DNA from: Rotaria macrura | Taxonomy: Eukaryota; Rotifera; Eurotatoria; Philodinida; Philodinidae | Assembly: GCA_900239685.1 (NCBI GenBank) | Contig: OENT01000472.1 | Coordinates: forward strand, 46,559 to 110,558 | Direction: 5' to 3' | Length of the DNA stretch: 64,000 nt | Shown: positions 12,803-24,800 of the stretch, one piece after another | Numbering within the stretch: position 1 is the first letter of the stretch | Layout of the letters: every line of letters begins with the position of its first letter | Position numbers and translations under genes: made by a program | The notes under the pieces: generated by a model | What the model was told of the DNA's origin: nothing | Seen by the model: only the letters and a program-made list of their open reading frames with translations | Database searches by the model: none

Positions 12803-14725
12803 TGCATTTATTTCAATGACGAAAACTAAACGAATTTTTTATGATCTGCTGCATGGAGAAGATGCATGCTTTCATTCATTGTTCATGTTTATTTGTCTCT
12901 CTATCGTACATTACTTGATTTTGATTTGTTCGTTGACTACGAATCAATGTGCAGAGAGAGAGAGAGTATCACAGGTGACGTTACGATCGCCATGGTGTAT
13001 TTTTTCTATCTTATCATAGAAAAGTCTACGACACATTATTTTATTCGCCTGATTTCTTTTGAATTCTTTTCGAACGTAATATATGCAGATTTTCAATGAA
13101 TTAGATGAGAGGAAAAATATATAGTGTGCACCGAAAAATAATGATTTCTGTCATTACTGTTTATCCTTCTATGATGAGACAAGTTAAAGCAGAAGTAAAA
13201 ACAAAGAATCTGTTACATCAATATGTGTATTTTGTTTTGAACTTACTTATCATCATAGAACGACTCATAACTAATATAAAAATGAATTATTTTCATTCGT
13301 ATTTTGTTTCAGATAGCATATGGAAAGTATTGGTCAAAGCAGAGAACGATCGAATCTTATTTCTTGGACAGCTTACAAAATATATCTATGATTTAAACAA
13401 TGATAGAAAAGTATCTCTATTCATAATTGAAGTTCGACACTTTCTCTAACTTCACATTTCAGAAAGTTTCACTTCTATGTTTTGAGAACGTTTTACTTGT
13501 ATTCAAGTGCATGTGTTATAGAAATTGATCCTAGCATAAGAGCATTAATGAATGTGAAATAATCAGTTCATTATAGTAACATTTTCAAGAAATCTTCAAA
13601 AAGTAATTGTAAACGAGCACTTTCATCTCGATCTGTATGTTTTCATTCTATAGATTTCTGTTTGACAGACTATGAAGAACATGTTGACTGTATATATCCA
13701 CGTGTGTGTAACTGATTGCATTGTAATAATAAAATTGGCTTCTAACAAGACATTCTATCGTGTTTTTGATCTTACTATTGTCCAATTGAACAAAATTAAA
13801 CTATTTTGATAAATTTAGACTATGTATTCATCATAAGAATTAGTCGAAGACCAAACATTTTTTCACCGTATAGTTGTGTATCAGGGAATTATTTATACGA
13901 TCGTCATAAAAACGGGTAGTGAACTTTATGATTATCATGCAGACTTTTGTGGAACTCACACATGTTTTCGAAGAACATAGTGAGTCAAAGTTCAAGAGTA
14001 AGATTTTATTTGCTCCACCCCCCCCCCCTCCACCTCTCCCCATTAAAGACGCAGCAACGAGAATTATATTATCGTGATATATCACAGCGCCATTTGACGT
14101 TTATTGCAATGCTTGTAATAAGAAAAATGGAAACGAACAAGTGAATAGCAACAATGAAAACGAAAACCGGACGTCCGTCAGAGAATGACGGCTCAAATTT
14201 TAGCCCCAACAGGGCTGCGTTAACAAGCTTTTTCTGTCTCCATCATGGACGTTGATAAACTGTAGAAATATGTTAATGTTTTCCTGAGACAGACGAACAA
14301 ACACACAAATTTTAGATATCCATCGAAAAGAACTAGGTAGAACTATGCCGTAACTGATGAAGAGAATTTTAAATTTTCTAAAATATTGAACTCTACCGAT
14401 TCTATGAACATTTTATCTTAGCACCGCAACACTGTACATCAAAAAAAAAAACATTTATCGTTCTATTCCTATTTTGAAGTATTGCAATTAAATATGTTCA
14501 TTTTCTCCATAGAGCAGTTCTTTTGTGTCCTATGAATCAAGAATCGATGTTGAAATGTTCCATAGTAATTATTGAAACATTTTTCCATCGAAAATCACTA
14601 CTACAATTGTATTGTCTACGAAACAATAACTTCGTTTTGTCCAATGGCATCCTGTATCATTCAGTTTATGATAGATTCAATATCGTTATAATTTTATTTT
14701 CTAGAAAATAATATTTCACTGCCTA
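12803..14725. other. Intergenic between WAVE and the GST-like gene
   Basis: Holds the WAVE 5' flank (see 12892-12982) and otherwise AT-rich sequence. ORFs at 13105-13449 and 13947-14144 show no family features. A C-rich run sits near 14018-14040. A pyrimidine tract ending TTTTCTAG at about 14704 could be the acceptor of a 5' untranslated intron of the next gene. Confidence 0.55.
12892..12982. promoter_or_regulatory. WAVE upstream block shared with the SBF 5' flank
   Basis: About 90 bp lying 90-180 bp upstream of the WAVE start codon. It recurs at 17637-17727 with almost identical length and the same order of sub-blocks: TTTGTCTCT, GAT.TTGATTTGTTCG / GATTATGATTTGTTCG, AATCAAT, a purine run, then TCACAGGTGACGT. 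The last block contains an E-box (CAGGTG) and a CRE half site (TGACGT). Regulatory function is inference; the similarity is visible directly. Confidence 0.6.
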
Positions 14726-15823
14726 ATGGAACGTCTTCGACTCTATGTAATTCCATGGTCTCATTACTGTGATAAAATTCGTTGGGCATTAGATTTAAAC
14801 GAAATTCCGTACGAATTGATAAGTTTTAATCCGTATGGAAAAACGAAAGGATTGGAACGAGCACCTAAATCAATTCGTAAACTTATGCCAATTCTTGAAG
14901 ATCCGAACATGAAAAAGGATGATTCATTCATATGTGATTCAACACCGATTTTACTCTATTTAAATACAAATTATCCTCGAACATCTAAATCTCTTTTTCC
15001 ATCATCAAATGATCAGCGTCAACAAGTAATTGATGCATGTTTACGATTTGATTCTTCACTAGGTCTCTACGCACGTCGTCTTGCCTATGTTCAATTGTTG
15101 AAAGAGAAGCCAAGTATACTGTCACTTTTACTCGCTGAAAAATTTCCGTGGGCTAATAATCCTGATGATATTCGTTCACGTTTTGCTAGTTCGTTTGTTG
15201 CTTGTTTTATGATTGCTCGATTTCGACTTCATCGTGTTCGTGAAGAACACATAAAAGAAAAAACAGAACAAATACTTCTAGACATTGCAGCTCATTTACG
15301 TACAAACGATTATATTGTTGGTAAACAATTTTCGGCAGCTGATCTAACATTTTGTTCACTCTTTAAACCACTTCAACGAATACCTTACTTCAGTGATGAT
15401 CGTCGTTTTCGAATTGTATTCGATTATCATGAAAGAATTCGACAAAACTACGATCCTAAATATCCGAATATTGATAATCGTGTGCAACAAATAATCGATA
15501 GAAATCGATTGGAAAAGAAAGCCAATGAGCACAAATTAACGACACGTATACGAACATTTATTCATCAAATTAATTTCGTACAACGATTTTTTATTATGAT
15601 CATGACAGTACTTGTAAGAAATGTTTACGGACCACAAACTGATGATGATGAAGCACCTCAATTTAAACCATCCGATGATAAACAAACAAAAGAAGCACTC
15701 AACGATCAACGACGTGTTCGTTTTAAGTCAACTTGGTCAACGATTAAATTCTTCTTCAAATATCAATGTCATCTGTTCTTTACGATGCCGAATCAAGCAA
15801 TCTATTTAAATTCAAAAACATAA
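14726..15823 (+). CDS. Glutathione S-transferase-like protein, 365 aa
   Basis: One uninterrupted exon from ATG 14726. Residues 1-80 form a thioredoxin-like GST N domain. IPWSHYCDKIRWAL puts Ser12 and Cys15 in the active-site loop, as in bacterial and cyanobacterial-type GSTs. DSTPILLYL supplies the usual (E/D)S glutathione-binding turn near residue 72. A helical C domain follows, with VGKQFSAADLTFCSLF (N-capping box) near 210-225. The protein is about 120 residues longer than a usual GST. The extra tail has a hydrophobic stretch (QRFFIMIMTVLV, about 290) followed by an acidic and then a basic region, so it may be membrane-associated. Substrate and class are unknown. The absence of introns is compatible with acquisition by transfer but does not prove it. 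Confidence 0.8.
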   Translation: MERLRLYVIPWSHYCDKIRWALDLNEIPYELISFNPYGKTKGLERAPKSIRKLMPILEDPNMKKDDSFICDSTPILLYLNTNYPRTSKSLFPSSNDQRQQVIDACLRFDSSLGLYARRLAYVQLLKEKPSILSLLLAEKFPWANNPDDIRSRFASSFVACFMIARFRLHRVREEHIKEKTEQILLDIAAHLRTNDYIVGKQFSAADLTFCSLFKPLQRIPYFSDDRRFRIVFDYHERIRQNYDPKYPNIDNRVQQIIDRNRLEKKANEHKLTTRIRTFIHQINFVQRFFIMIMTVLVRNVYGPQTDDDEAPQFKPSDDKQTKEALNDQRRVRFKSTWSTIKFFFKYQCHLFFTMPNQAIYLNSKT

Positions 15824-16760
15824 TTATCTCTACGTTACAAATAATGACATATACGGAACTTACTCCATATGGCTAGACAACATCTGACAGCTGTTGACGA
15901 TAGTTGTTAGTATTTTTTTAATACCAGTTCGAATAATATAAGAAATATAATTCATACTACACGATGTAACGAAATGTATGTTCAATCCTTTTTGAAATTT
16001 GATTTTGTTTTCATAGTATATTTCTCGATTTGCATAAAACCCATACATGTACGGCGAACAATTTTTTTTCTCATTTATTGATAGATTCAAAGGACAAGAA
16101 CATAGGCAAAAGAGAAAAAAAAAGAATGCAATGTTCCTAAGAACGATCTCTATCGCTCTGAAGTAAAACTGTTGATACATTCTTGTGAAAGTTTCCATAC
16201 ATGTCCAGTTGAAGGATTTCAAGGAAGAAACGATATAACAAGATCGAACTGATAATATGGCGCCTACGTGCATGGGTCGACATATGTTCTCATTAGGTCA
16301 ACTTAGTGACATAACATTCTATTGCTTATCTACGTTATCCTTGTAGTCGTATAGATGTTGACGAAGTATATTTACAGTATCATAAATCTTTGTAATCATA
16401 ACGAATGTATGAAGATTGCTTACTAGAAATAGCTCAATTAAAAACAATTCACAAATGAGCATTTGAACGAGAGCAATCGATGAATGATGACGACATTGAC
16501 TATTTAACAATGGTACGTTCATTCAACGTGTCGTTTTCAATAGATTTTATTCTATGGACAAAATCAATAGTCGATTTTCTTAATTTCATAGTGATTAAAA
16601 AATGAAAATCGTTGTGAACTATGAAGAGTGGAAATGTCTATTGAATTGAATCATACTCGGTTCAAGAAACGTATCGATGATCATGAAAGAAAAAAAAATA
16701 GCTACACCTAAATCGTAGATACATCAATTATCTACTCAACAAGAAACTATGTAGGACACG
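15824..16760. other. Intergenic, no recognised gene
   Basis: AT-rich. The minus-strand ORFs at 15860-16273 (137 codons) and 16319-16522 lack any family motif and overlap low-complexity T-rich sequence. I do not support them as genes. Confidence 0.55.
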
Positions 16761-16900
16761 TGATTCATTATCATTGTCAGATTTCGATTATGGACAAATC
16801 TTATCTCAAGCATATTGTTTTTTTTTGTTTTATAATAAGCAGCTCGTCATTTATTTTCGTTGTTAGAGCGGCTGTGTGTATTTAGTTTTCTTCTTATCAT
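16761..16900 (-). pseudogene. Relic of a second WAVE gene: last-exon fragment
   Basis: The plus-strand sequence from 16761 aligns with the last coding exon of the intact WAVE gene from 10861. The first 45 bases match at 39 positions without gaps, covering the codons of the acidic C-terminal tail. After a 5-base net deletion the alignment resumes at TTCGTTGTTA.AGC.GC (16856 against 10961) and at TTTTCTTCTT. Frame is lost and no other WAVE exon is recognisable. Orientation matches the intact gene, so this is the 3' end of a decayed tandem duplicate. Its 5' flank may survive at 17637-17727. Confidence 0.85.
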
Positions 16901-17159
16901 AGGTGATCATCTGATTGAATAACTTAACAACTAAGAACTTCAATGTAGAAAAAAATGTTAGAACTTTTTCTTCTTCTTATTTTTATCAATCAATCAAAAT
17001 ACAGCTCACGAGTCATTGTCGTTCTTATAATTTCATAATCAAAGTTTCAGATCTTTTGATTAACTCAATACTACGATATCAATATCTCTAAAAACACAAT
17101 CCTCTTATCTTCGCACTCGAAGACAACAGCAAACTTCGACAGTCTTATTTCCAACGAGC

Positions 17160-17840
17160 ATGGTAAGTACAATATGTTCAATAGTTACGAGTTCTATTCA
17201 ATTTATCGATTATAGTCAAAAACGATTTCATAATTCTACTCGTTAGTGATGATTCAATCCATGGCAATCATTTAATGATGTTTTTGATTTATATTCCCTT
17301 TTTATCATTCATCGTGATGACGGAAATTTTCTTTTTGAATTTCATAAAAATGCATTGTCAATACAATTCACTACGTATCGAACAATTTTCACTCATGTCG
17401 TCATTCTTGTAAGCATTGAGAATAACTTCAACACTAATTGTTATAATTGATAGAATACATCAAACAATGTCGGCATTGCTGTTCTGAAGACGTACTTGAA
17501 TACTTATTGAACCTAGTTGTCAAATTATATTTGTTAAAATATGATTTGATACTTTAAATTGACTTGATTGTATGTATGCATGCATACATGGTATATATAC
17601 GTATGTCGTAATCAAATATTTCATGATGGTTGTTTCTTTGTCTCTACGAAGTATATCTCGATTATGATTTGTTCGTTACGAACAAATCAATATGAAGCGA
17701 AAGAAAAGAAAGGGTCACAGGTGACGTCGTACTGAAAGAAGAAATAAATCGAGCATATGTTCGATTGATTGATTTTAAGACAAACAAGAAAAAGAAACTA
17801 ATCTGGTTTTTTAGATGTTGTCGTTTTGCCAATTAATATC
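17160..17840 (+). promoter_or_regulatory. SBF 5' flank with possible untranslated first exon
   Basis: An ATG followed directly by a strong donor (GCATG|GTAAGTAC, 17160-17168) and a pyrimidine-rich acceptor (GGTTTTTTAG, ending about 17814) would define a 650-bp intron ending 26 bases before the SBF start codon. If used, that upstream ATG would open a short frame unrelated to SBF. The interval also holds an 18-bp perfect palindrome (17572-17589, ATGTATGCA inverted) and the block at 17637-17727 shared with the WAVE 5' flank. Transcription start is not determined. Confidence 0.35.
17637..17727. repeat. Second copy of the WAVE upstream block
   Basis: Matches 12892-12982 in order and spacing and ends in the identical 12-mer CACAGGTGACGT. 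It lies about 110 bp upstream of the SBF start codon and about 0.8 kb beyond the WAVE last-exon relic, on the side where the promoter of that relic should be. The simplest reading is that a tandem WAVE duplicate lost its middle and left both ends. Confidence 0.65.
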
Positions 17841-18837
17841 ATGCAACGTCTAGCTGATTATTTTCTTGTTGTTGGCTACGATCATGATGAAGAACGCGGT
17901 GGTCGTTCGTGTGGTAAAATAATACAACGTTTTCCCGATAAAGATTGGCCGGATTGTCCATTTAATCCACGCATAATACATTTTTGTCAACCACAAGGTT
18001 GGATTTTAACACCGAAACATGAATTACCAACATTCTTCATATCAATATTAACCGATCTCGATGGTTTAAGACATTATTGTGCTTGTTTAACATTTCATCA
18101 AACACTTCTACCGGCAACAACAAATATTTTATTACACAAAACTAATGCATGTACTGATGAAGCTGATGATACAGCTTTTCTTTTACCTCGTACACAAATG
18201 TATGCACCGAAATGTTTGGTACTTACATCGAAACTGGATTGTTTCGAAGCATTTAGAGTACGTATAAAGACAAATTATATGTTTACATTTCAGTTTCTTT
18301 TCGTAATAAGACGAGTTATCATTTAAATAATTGTCAACTTATTTTTCTTACCGAATATTCATTAGAACGTTTGCTCAATGTTTCGATATTATTTTTCTAC
18401 TCATTTATTTCTGCAATGAAAATTTTTATCATCGAAACAAAGAACTTATTTTATATTTTCATCATGATAAACGAAATTAATGAGAGATAAAGATTTCATT
18501 GTTGATTGATTATTAGTTCGGTCATTTTTGCATACCTATTTTATTCAGTTATGCTCTATATAATCTTCTATCTACAATTATTTTGATCTCATGAATAAAT
18601 TTGAGAAGTTCTTCAAATTAAGAAGAAGAATAGACTTGGAAAGAGACTATTTTCTTGTTTGCAGTGAACTACTGTGTCTCATTGGCAGTTGGTAAAAGAA
18701 AAGAAAATTGCATTTTAGAACTTGCTGACATTCAGCCTAGGTTGAAATGTTAGTATTTTGACTTATATGATTGTATTTGGTTAAATGTTATTTCTATTCC
18801 AGTATGCCAAAGCGAATTTCTATTTGTTGAATACACA

Positions 18838-18875
<38 letters not shown>

Positions 18876-21800
18876 TTTTTTTCCCATTTAGAATTGTCTT
18901 GGCATTGTTTATACCATGTACGTCGAACCTTCGTCAGATATTCGAATCGAAACACTTGTTGGTAATATTCTTGCAAATGTAAATGTACCACCAGCCGGTA
19001 TGTTCGTTCATAAGAATAAGAAAGAAAGAAAAATAACTTGTATTTTTTTTGAATATGAATAGGTGGACATGCTCTACGTTTTTCAATCGGTGCTGATGAT
19101 CGACAAGTAATACAACCGCCAGCTAGTCCCACAGTACCCTGTACTTGTCTATCTGTATATAATCTTTTCAAAGAACTAGGTAAAATATGACTTTTTAAAT
19201 GTTGTTGTTGTTGTTTATTATATATCTTGATGAATCTATTTTCAGGCATTGATCATGTTGTCACCATATTTTGCGCTGCATTGTCAGATATTAAAATTTT
19301 ATTCTTCTCAAGAAGCTACTGGAAATTGACTGAAGCTTGTAAAGCAGTAGAATCACTTTTATTTCCGCTTAAATATTGGTATGACGATAATATTTATTCA
19401 ATTAATATCTGTTCATTTTGTTTTTATTTTTCTACTAGTTATACATTTATTCCTGTGCTTCCATTCGATCTCATTGAAATACTCGATGCACCAACTCCAT
19501 TTATAATTGGTGTTCATTCGGATCAAAAATTACAAGCATTAGCTAATGTAAATATTTCGATTAACTGTTTATTGTTCAATTGATTGATTAGAAAATTTTT
19601 AATCTAGTTCGATGGCTTATGGGTTGATTTGGATGGTGCAAGTGTTCATCTAACGGAAAATGTTAAATTAGCTCCTATGCCGGAAAAACCATTCAATCGT
19701 ATTTTATCCTCATTATTTCAAGTTAGTTTTTGAATTAGAAATATAATGCATGTAGTTAAACTAGTGAATGAAGATATTGATAGAATATTTAATGAAAATG
19801 CTCTCATTTACTGCATAGATTGTTTCTGATAGTAATAATTGTCAAGTTGAAAACGTTTTCGATAGAGATTCAACTTCAAAACTGTGAGTTCTTTGAAGCA
19901 TGAGATAAGTTTTCGATTCGATGCGAGCCTTATCCAGTGACCTTGAATCAAATTACATAATCTCTATTAGAATGACAAAATGAATATGAAATCTGACGTG
20001 AGACAGTTGCAATATACAACTAATATTTTGAGCATTGACATGCCACAGTAAAGCAGTAGATTCAATTTGAAAGAAGAAAAAAAAAGGTCGAAGACAGTTT
20101 TTCTTCTATAGTACGAAGAAATCTATTAGAAATGCACAGCCTATGAACATTTACTATCATCGTATTATAGCTAAAAAAAGAGTTATCATGCTGTTCTTCA
20201 AGTTCTACGCACAGTACTTTGACAAGAGTATTTAGCCTTGTAAAACAAACAAAAAAGGAATTCTCCTTTCATAGAAAAATGTATTACTGTCGTGAAATTT
20301 TCAGTTGAAACAGCAGATACATTCTTGTCGAAACATTTCATACAGACGAAAATTGATCATATTTCATAAGCAAAAATAACTTTTTTCTGTTTTAACATGT
20401 TGTATGAATACAAGACAATGTTGATGTCGAGTATTTTCACATATTTGTTAATATCATAAAAACTATATTGTTCTCCGTAATTTTTCATACATCGATTTTT
20501 AAAAGGAACTGATTATTTCCATACTGCAAGCTTGTTTTTTTATGTTACCGTTACATGTCAGTAGATTGGTTAAGTACTATGTCAATTAGAAATAGATAAC
20601 GCTTTCCGTTACAATGATGAATAAACACCATATAAAAAAAAGTCGGTAGTCACGAAAGATCTATTGTTTCATCTGACAGTTACATATCTTTATCTCGGCA
20701 TAACTTTCTAAGGTCATCGTACGTTGCCAGTAGTGCACAATCAGATTACAACACTGGTCTTTTAACGTACAATGATATATTTCGATCGGTTCCGTAAACA
20801 ACTGTCATTATACTGATGTCTTTCATTTGAAGTCATGCTGATCATACAAAAAATAAGATATTGTATTTGCATCAAGAAAGATTTCTTTGAATAGAAAATT
20901 CTTCGAATTCGAACATTATTCATAATCAAGAATCTTTCAAACTATTTTCCCTATCTAAGTACACTCGATTGAATGAGTAACAACAGAAGATGATATCATA
21001 CTGGATAATTCTTTCGTTACGAGAATAATTATTGATTACATCGTTAAGTCTCAAGTTGAATAATGCAAGTCTTTAATATTGATCATATAATAATTGTTAT
21101 AGTTCAACATATATACATCAAATTTGAGAGTTGAAGTTTTTGTTATTCACTTTAACACATATTGATGAAATTTAAATTTAGATTCTCAAACCTGATATAC
21201 ATGCAGCTGATTTAGCTTTTCCATTAAATGGACGTATGACTTTAAAACTTGATAGTGGAAATCCAATTGTTGCTGATTATCCAAAATATAAAGATGAATC
21301 AAATAGAGATAAACAAATTCGTGCTATATTTATTCGTTTTTTTTCTGAATTATTTGCTGGTTATCGTTCATGTTTATTAATTATTCGTATTAATCCAAAA
21401 CCAGTCATTTCATTTCATAAGGTATGTATATGTTTATTTTCTTTTCTATGTATAATTATTGTTGTCTTTTTTTCTCTATCGATATTTTAGGCAAGTTTTC
21501 TTGGTCATCATCGATTAGTTAAAGATGAATTTATGTTACGTGTACTTGATTCCATGTCATTTCATAAATTTATCGAAGAACGTGGTCCACCATTTCGATC
21601 ATGTGATATATTTGATGAAGTATATGCGACGATTTATGATCAATTAAAACGTGAACAAGATCTAATAACAAATAATAGCTCATCAGCTATTATCGAACAT
21701 ATTAAAGAATTAGCCAATCAACTTCTATTAAATGTAATATAGTTTAATTCACTCACTAAACAATACATACTTATGTATGCATATACATGTTTTTTTCTCT

Positions 21801-24800
21801 GTAGGAAAATCCTTCGCCACAACAAACATATACACAAAAAGTACCACAACCATCTCAAACTAGTTGTATGCGAGATAATCTAACTGAATTTCCGCATTTG
21901 GATAAAGAATTAGTTAATGCTGCCATTAAGGAAGGAATTAAAAAACAACAAAATAGCAGGTATAAATTAAAGAAATAGCATAGTCATTGTTAAGCAATAA
22001 TTTCATTTCGCATTTATGGCACATAGGATTTTTTAAGGACGAACTGAATAGCATTTTTCTTTTTGATATAGAAGGTAACAAATGCTTGAATCGTAGTCGA
22101 TTATTTATTCTATTGTTTATGACAAGCATTGTTGATATACAATCGAGTAATTTATCAAACTAATCAATTATTGAATTTTGAGGGTATTAAGCAAAAGCCT
22201 GACGAAGAAATGCGTCCCCATAGAATGTAGTTAATCGAATGCTGATTGACAAGAACAACTGCATGGTTTGTTTCGTTCTAAAACTCCTGAGGATTGTATT
22301 AATACTTGCGATTAGCAAGATATGCACATACTGTGAACCTAGACAAAAAAAATCGATATTTAGCATTTCATATACCAATTGATTATGATGAAAATATCGA
22401 AGATATCATCGATATTAATTCATCTAGTCGATTAGTACTGCCCTTTATCTATAGGTCATACGTACATATTGATCAAAGATGATATTTTCATATTGAGAAT
22501 ATAAAATAATCTTATATGGCTACTTGCATATTACTTATCATCTTACACACTATTGCTGTCAATCGAATTTTTTTGTTGAGTTTACCACGACAGATTTCAT
22601 TTTGATGAAATATCGAAAAATAGTTATCTGCACGATGAAAGAATTGTTCACTTAAGAAAAATCATAACATTTGTCATAGGTTTATTTTCTATTGATGGTG
22701 TACTTCTGAGAGTAGGACTTTGATTTGATTGATTGTGGAGAGAAGAATCAGAAATGATTATAATTTGATTCATAGAAGATTGTGTTTGAGAAACAGGCAA
22801 GACATACTTGCTGTTTATTGAATGCAGATGATCTTGAAAACCATCTACCATTTTCGAAATAAGTACTATCTTTCAGAATCGTAACCTGCACTATGAATAC
22901 AATATTCATGCTCCATGTTCAGATCAGGCATATTATAAATTCAACGTATTCTTAATCATGATAAACCGTTGTTTTATACTGGTGTTTCTTAATCGTTTAT
23001 TTAATTTTCCAATAGGCCGTATTCAGCTCGGGTTAGTCAACCATGTGTCGTAAAATTGGGTACACCCATACATGCATTGAATGGACGAAATGATATTTCA
23101 CAATCGGCACGTCGTTTGGAAGTATTAAAGCAATGTGTTGGCTATATTTTCAGTGATAAAATTGCCGAAGCTAAAAAAGTTGTTTATCAGACTATTTTAT
23201 TTTGTTCTTTTTCATAAGTAGACAGTATCTCTTTTGTTAATAGACAAGCGGTGCTGTATTTTATTCAATTAAAAGTCATGAAGATGCTCGTATTGCCCTA
23301 TGTAATGAATTAGCATCGTATAAAAAACAAAATAAACCACGATTAAATAATCAACAATTTGAAATGATTGCCAATTTGCTCAATTGTGCTCTTGAAGTAT
23401 GTTTTATTCTTTTACGAACCTCACGTATTAATACAATATCTATTTAGGCGAGTTCATCTATTGATGAACATGGTATTGCTTATATGATGCTTACATTAGC
23501 AACAACGTTTCATCGAGTATGTTGATTAGTTCTTTAGATTTTTAAACGAATGAGAATTATTAAAAAAAGAATGAATTAAATAAATCAATAATGATTTACA
23601 ATATCAGATGAGAGACTTTACAGTTCATCGTGGTTAAGAAAGCTCAAGACTTCTGTAGTTTATAATATACACAAACAAATTAATATAGATTAATCACAAT
23701 GATCTGAGAATATGTTCTTTTCTTTTTGACTTTTTTACAAACTAGAATCTCGTTGTAAAATCCCAACCATTTTAAGAATTCAGTCAAACTTTTTGTATGG
23801 AAATTTTCTTCTTTTGTTATCATTTTGAATTATGAAACAAAGCAAACAAAGACTTTCCATGATTAGATTAAAAGTTCTGTTATCAATCAAATGATGTAGA
23901 AGACATAAACAATCGATAGTCAGTCGTTGATAACATTATATAATAATGTTAACATATCACATTTTACGTGATGATACTAATGTAAACAATAGATTCTATT
24001 CGAGTATATTGATCGATAGTCATATCATTATTGCAAAGCGATCAGACAATGTCAGCCATCGGGAAAAAATTATGAACTTAAAAGTTCAATAATCTGATAA
24101 CTTTCTCACAGAGCATGTGCACAAGAAAGCACAGACATTCGTAATGGCATGTTATAGGCAATTATAAATTGTAATATGACCGTAAACATACCAATTTATA
24201 TTGTATCTTTGTAAAAAATAAAACCATGTTTCAATAGTTATCAAGCACGTTGCCGATATTGAGTTGAAAGAAAAGAAATATTTCGATTAGACATCGTTGA
24301 TGAAAATAATATTTTGAACAAACAGATGTTCGTTGTATCTCAATTTTCAAGAGTTGTTTCATTTTCACAGTTGTTATTGATTTCACATGATGCATCTCTT
24401 TTCTGGAATATTAGTTATCTACCAATGAACGTGATCCGTCCATCTCTATCATTGTATAATGACTAAATCTAATTCTATGATAAACATTCGTATTTTTGTG
24501 AAATTAAATTTTCTATCTACCTTTCAAGAATATTTTTCATAGAATTCTGAAATCTCAGTCTTATATTTGTCAAGCTCAAGAGTATCGTTTGTATCGTAAA
24601 AGCGAATGCAATAAAAGCTGTAGACAATTTAAAATGAAAATAATAACTAGTATAGTTATTTTAAATTTTAAATTTCCCCTAGAAACTGAGTGAAGAAGCA
24701 ACACAATTCATATACACAGAAATTCAACGTCATGCTGTTTGGGCAAATATGCAATTTTGGGAAATGTCATTTTATTCGGATGTTCAACTACAAATACGAA

